Source: Phycicoccus endophyticus
GTDB taxonomy: Bacteria; Actinomycetota; Actinomycetes; Actinomycetales; Dermatophilaceae
Length of the DNA stretch: 33,979 nucleotides
Direction of reading: 5' to 3'
Assembly (NCBI RefSeq): GCF_011326735.1
Contig: NZ_JAANCN010000020.1
Span: 1-33,979, forward strand
The notes beneath the pieces were generated by a model. That model searched no databases, was not told the DNA's origin, and worked only from the letters and a program-made list of their open reading frames with translations. A program made the translations under genes and the position numbers. This document shows, one piece after another, positions 31,678-33,979 of this stretch. How positions within the stretch are numbered: position 1 is the first letter of the stretch; every line of letters starts with the position of its first letter.

Positions 31678-33396
31678 TCAGCGGACGCCGGCGAACCCGG
31701 CGGTCGCCCGGCGCGAGGCCTCGAGCGGCTCGAGCTCGGCGCGCACGGCGGCCGCCCCGGCGACCGGGCAGGTCCACGGGCCGTCGACGTCGACGATGCG
31801 GACCCCGGGCGCCTCGAGCCAGCGCAGCACCTTCTCGCTCTCCTCGGGGGTCGCGGCGGTGGCCGGGGGGACGGGGGCGGGCACGACCTCGGCACTGGCA
31901 CGTAGGGCCTCGACGTAGGGCATGGGGTCGGCCCCGCGGGGCGAGGTGGTGCTGCCGGCGAGCCGGCCGAACCGGACGCAGACGACCTCCCAGCCGCCGG
32001 TGGGCACCCGGCGGGCGGCGACGAGCTCGGGGATGCGCGCCAGGGGACCGAGCCGCTGGGAGCGGGCCGTGCCGCGGACGAGGGCCACGAGGCGGTCCCG
32101 GACGACCTGGGCGTCCTCGAAGCGCTCGGCGCCCGACAGCGCCACCATGCGCTCCTGGAGCGCCACGAGCAGGTCGCGGGCGTCGCCGTCGAGCAGGCGG
32201 GCGGCACGCTCGACGAGCCCGGCGTACTCGTCGACGCCCTGGGCGCCGGTGCACGGCGCACCGCACCGCCCCATCTCGGCGAGGGCACAGGCGGTGCGGG
32301 TGCGCCGGGGGGAGAGCCGTTCGGTGCACTGGCGCAGGGGGAGGACCTCGTGGACCGCGGCGACCGCCGCCTCCGCGGCCTGGCGGGAGCCGAACGGCCC
32401 GGCGTACCGGGCGCCGTCGCCGGCCACGGTGCGCACGATGGACAGCCGGGGGAACGGCTCGACGGTGAGCTTGACCCACAGGGCCTTCTCCGGGTGGCGT
32501 GAGCGGCGGTTGTAGCGCGGCGCGTGCTCGGCGATGAGCCGCAGCTCGCGGACCTCGGCCTCGAGGGTGGTGGCGCAGACGACCGGGCTCACCGACTCCG
32601 CGAGCCGGACCATCTCGCCCATCCGGTGCCGGTGCTCGGAGGCGGTGAAGTACGAGCGCACCCGGGTGCGGATGGAGACCGACGTGCCGACGTAGAGGAC
32701 CCGCCCCTGGCCGTCCTTGAACAGGTAGACACCCGGTGCGTCGGGCAGCCCGTCGGCGAGGTGACGCTTGCGCCGGCGGGCGGGCGAGACCCGGGCGGTG
32801 TAGTCGAGCAGCTCCTCGAGGGAGTGCACCCCGAGGTTGCCGACCCGGCCGACCAGGCCGTGGAGCACGTCGACGGTGGCCCGGGCGTCGTGCAGGGCCC
32901 GGTGGTCGGGCGTCGTGCTGGCCGCGAAGAGCCGCGCGAGCGAGCCGAGGCGGTGGTTGGGCACCTCGTCGCGGCGGACCACCTGGCGGGCGAGGTGGAC
33001 GGTGTCGAGGACGGGGAAGCCGGGCCAGGCGTGCTCGGTGCGGGCGGCCGCGGCCTTGAGGAAGGAGACGTCGAAGCGGGCGTTGTGCGCGACGAGCACC
33101 GACCCGGCCGCGAACTCGAGGAAGGCCGGCAGCGCGGACTCGATGCGCGGCGCGTCGGCGACCATCGCGTCGGTGATCCCGGTGAGGACGGAGATGAAGG
33201 CGGGGATCGGCGTGCCGGGGTGGACCAGGGTCTGGAACTCGCCGACGACCTCACCGCCGCGGACCCGGACCGCGCCGATCTCGGTGATGCCGCACTCGGC
33301 CGGGCTGCCGCCCGTGGTCTCGAGGTCGACGACGACGAAGGTGACCCCCGACAGGGGGGTGCCCAGGTCGTCGAACGTGCCCTGGACCATCGCCAT
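31678..33396 (-). CDS. DEDDh exonuclease fused to GIY-YIG (UvrC/Cho-like) nuclease
   Basis: The protein has 572 residues. Residues 15-185 form a DnaQ-like 3'-5' exonuclease: VVVDLETTGG (Asp24, Glu26), AHNARFDVSF (Asp109), DHRALHDARA (His165, Asp170). Residues 218-300 form a GIY-YIG domain: APGVYLFKDGQGRVLYVGTSV (Gly222, Tyr224, Tyr235, Gly237), RTRVRSYF, and Glu284 in ELRLIAEHAPRYN. Then come UvrC-like Cys motifs (RQCTERL, CALAEMGRCGAPC) and a UVR-like helix pair (LVALQERMVALSGAERFEDAQVVRDRL in family order, near 411-437). The UvrC RNase H-like half is absent. M. tuberculosis Rv2191 has the same fusion (from memory). ATG 33396 is leaderless (TACGGT seven bases upstream). A role in nucleotide-excision-like repair is inferred. 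Confidence 0.9.
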   Translation of the reverse strand: MAMVQGTFDDLGTPLSGVTFVVVDLETTGGSPAECGITEIGAVRVRGGEVVGEFQTLVHPGTPIPAFISVLTGITDAMVADAPRIESALPAFLEFAAGSVLVAHNARFDVSFLKAAAARTEHAWPGFPVLDTVHLARQVVRRDEVPNHRLGSLARLFAASTTPDHRALHDARATVDVLHGLVGRVGNLGVHSLEELLDYTARVSPARRRKRHLADGLPDAPGVYLFKDGQGRVLYVGTSVSIRTRVRSYFTASEHRHRMGEMVRLAESVSPVVCATTLEAEVRELRLIAEHAPRYNRRSRHPEKALWVKLTVEPFPRLSIVRTVAGDGARYAGPFGSRQAAEAAVAAVHEVLPLRQCTERLSPRRTRTACALAEMGRCGAPCTGAQGVDEYAGLVERAARLLDGDARDLLVALQERMVALSGAERFEDAQVVRDRLVALVRGTARSQRLGPLARIPELVAARRVPTGGWEVVCVRFGRLAGSTTSPRGADPMPYVEALRASAEVVPAPVPPATAATPEESEKVLRWLEAPGVRIVDVDGPWTCPVAGAAAVRAELEPLEASRRATAGFAGVR

Positions 33397-33403
33397 GTCC
33401 CCG

Positions 33404-33409
33404 ACCGTA
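33404..33409 (-). promoter_or_regulatory. -10 element for exonuclease/GIY-YIG gene, leaderless
   Basis: Minus-strand TACGGT is followed by seven bases and ATG 33396. Confidence 0.6.
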
Positions 33410-33486
33410 GGTGGCGCTCCCGACATCCGGCGGCAGGCGCGCTGGCGGTGGCCGGGGGCTCGGGGGCCACTGTCGGTGCCCGCCCC

Positions 33487-33492
33487 TACCGT
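33487..33492 (+). promoter_or_regulatory. -10 element for the four-cysteine small protein
   Basis: TACCGT lies 30 bases before ATG 33523, giving a leader of about 24 nt that contains the AAAGGGG ribosome-binding site. Confidence 0.5.
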
Positions 33493-33522
33493 CGGGACGA
33501 CACCTGGAAAGGGGTGAGACGC

Positions 33523-33783
33523 ATGACCCGACCCGACGTGACGACGATCGACTGCCGCACCTGCCCGGTGCGCGAGCTGCACTGCGACGACTGCATGGTG
33601 CCGGTCCTGCTGAGCATCACCGCCGGGCCCTCCCGCTCGCAGGCCGGGCTCGACGTGCAGGAGCGAGCCGCGGTGACCCGGCTCGTGCGCGCGGGGCTCG
33701 TCGACCCCGAGGAGGCCGCCCGGGCCCGTGCCCGTCTCGACCCGGCGGTCCTGCCGGCGCCGGGAGCCCGTGCCGTGGGGTGA
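33523..33783 (+). CDS. Four-cysteine small protein of unknown function, 86 aa
   Basis: The N-terminus holds two CxxC pairs ten residues apart, Cys11/Cys14 (CRTC) and Cys21/Cys24 (CDDC), in the pattern of a zinc ribbon or small metal site. A hydrophobic MVPVLLSI strand and a helical tail (VQERAAVTRLVRAGLVDPEEAARARARL) follow. I recall similar short CPVR.L.C.DC.V.VLL proteins in Actinobacteria near NlpC/P60 genes, but no function is known to me. The ATG has AAAGGGG upstream. The gene is divergent from the exonuclease/GIY-YIG gene and 22 bases before the lipoprotein gene. Confidence 0.8.
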   Translation: MTRPDVTTIDCRTCPVRELHCDDCMVPVLLSITAGPSRSQAGLDVQERAAVTRLVRAGLVDPEEAARARARLDPAVLPAPGARAVG

Positions 33784-33793
33784 GAGCGGCTCC

Positions 33794-33799
33794 TACGAT
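33794..33799 (+). promoter_or_regulatory. -10 element for lipoprotein gene, leaderless
   Basis: TACGAT is followed by six bases and GTG 33806, only ten bases after the preceding stop. Confidence 0.6.
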
Positions 33800-33805
33800 G
33801 AGCCG

Positions 33806-33979
33806 GTGCCCGTCCGCGACGTCCGAGCCCGCCGCGCCGGGTGGGCGCGCGCGGGCCTGGCCGTCCTTCTCGCCGGAGCGGCCCTGCTCACCGGGTGCAC
33901 CGGGCCCGGGGAGCGGCCGCCGCGGTCCGTGGGCGGCGCCGGCACCGCGGCGGTGCCGGCCGCCACGTCGAGCGCTGCG
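33806..33979 (+). CDS. Lipoprotein, N-terminal part only
   Basis: The frame opens at GTG 33806 and continues to the right edge (58 codons). It encodes an Arg-rich n-region (VPVRDVRARRAGWARAG), a hydrophobic core (LAVLLAGAALL) and the lipobox LLTGC with Cys31, followed by a Gly/Pro/Ala/Ser-rich tether. It is therefore an exported lipid-anchored protein; the mature domain lies outside the window and the function cannot be judged. Confidence 0.75.
   Translation, partial: MPVRDVRARRAGWARAGLAVLLAGAALLTGCTGPGERPPRSVGGAGTAAVPAATSSAA

Noticed and set aside
1-33979. Phage, transposon, CRISPR, toxin-antitoxin or secondary-metabolite cluster
   Set aside because: No integrase, transposase, repeat array, toxin-like pair or biosynthetic megagene is visible; gene order matches a conserved actinobacterial block.

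Overview
The window is a dense, very GC-rich piece of an actinobacterial chromosome. Third codon positions are almost always G or C, GTG starts are common, and a bc1-aa3 type respiratory chain (diheme QcrC, three-helix Rieske QcrA, actinobacterial CtaF) is present. Gene content and codon use fit Micrococcales, perhaps the Intrasporangiaceae/Ornithinimicrobiaceae neighbourhood; that placement is inference. From memory, most of the genes have counterparts in Mycobacterium tuberculosis between about Rv2191 and Rv2216 (UvrC/exonuclease fusion, trpD, ctaE-qcrCAB, ctaC, PfkB/adenosine kinase, ErpA, glycerate kinase, gcvT, leucyl aminopeptidase, dlaT, TIGR01777 protein). This is therefore mostly a conserved core block, not a mobile island. 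I see no rRNA, tRNA, CRISPR, insertion sequence or phage gene.

Layout. Bases 1-472 hold the tail of an unknown protein. Bases 474-4764 (minus) hold lpd, the two-lipoyl E2 gene sucB and a TIGR01777 epimerase-like gene. Bases 4856-5451 hold two small conserved proteins. Then come pepA (minus), gcvT with a translationally coupled 69-residue protein, a DUF3043 membrane protein (minus), an M20 dipeptidase, a glutathionyl-hydroquinone-reductase-like protein and a SulP anion transporter. NadA (minus) diverges from a glycerate kinase, which is followed by erpA, a PfkB/adenosine-kinase-like gene and aat. A TusA-like protein and a cysteine-desulfurase-like protein (minus) diverge from ctaC-ctaD-ctaF. 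A zincin, a class-C serine hydrolase and a DUF167 protein separate that operon from the oppositely oriented ctaE-qcrC-qcrA-qcrB operon. The right end carries a receiver-like protein plus trpD, a stand-alone Lrp/AsnC ligand-binding protein, a VOC protein, a DEDDh exonuclease/GIY-YIG fusion, a four-cysteine small protein and the start of a lipoprotein.

Together these genes cover 2-oxoacid oxidation (E2/E3), terminal respiration (cytochrome bc1-aa3), Fe-S maturation (ErpA), one-carbon metabolism (GcvT), NAD synthesis (NadA), peptide turnover (PepA, M20, Aat) and DNA repair.

Three things stand out. First, the cysteine-desulfurase-like protein contains no lysine at all, so it lacks the PLP Schiff-base residue, yet it keeps its cysteine loop and overlaps a TusA gene. 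Second, most transcription units start with a -10-like hexamer only 6-8 nt before the start codon, which predicts widespread leaderless mRNAs. Third, a 52-bp near-perfect palindrome after the SulP gene has a related copy upstream of the VOC gene.
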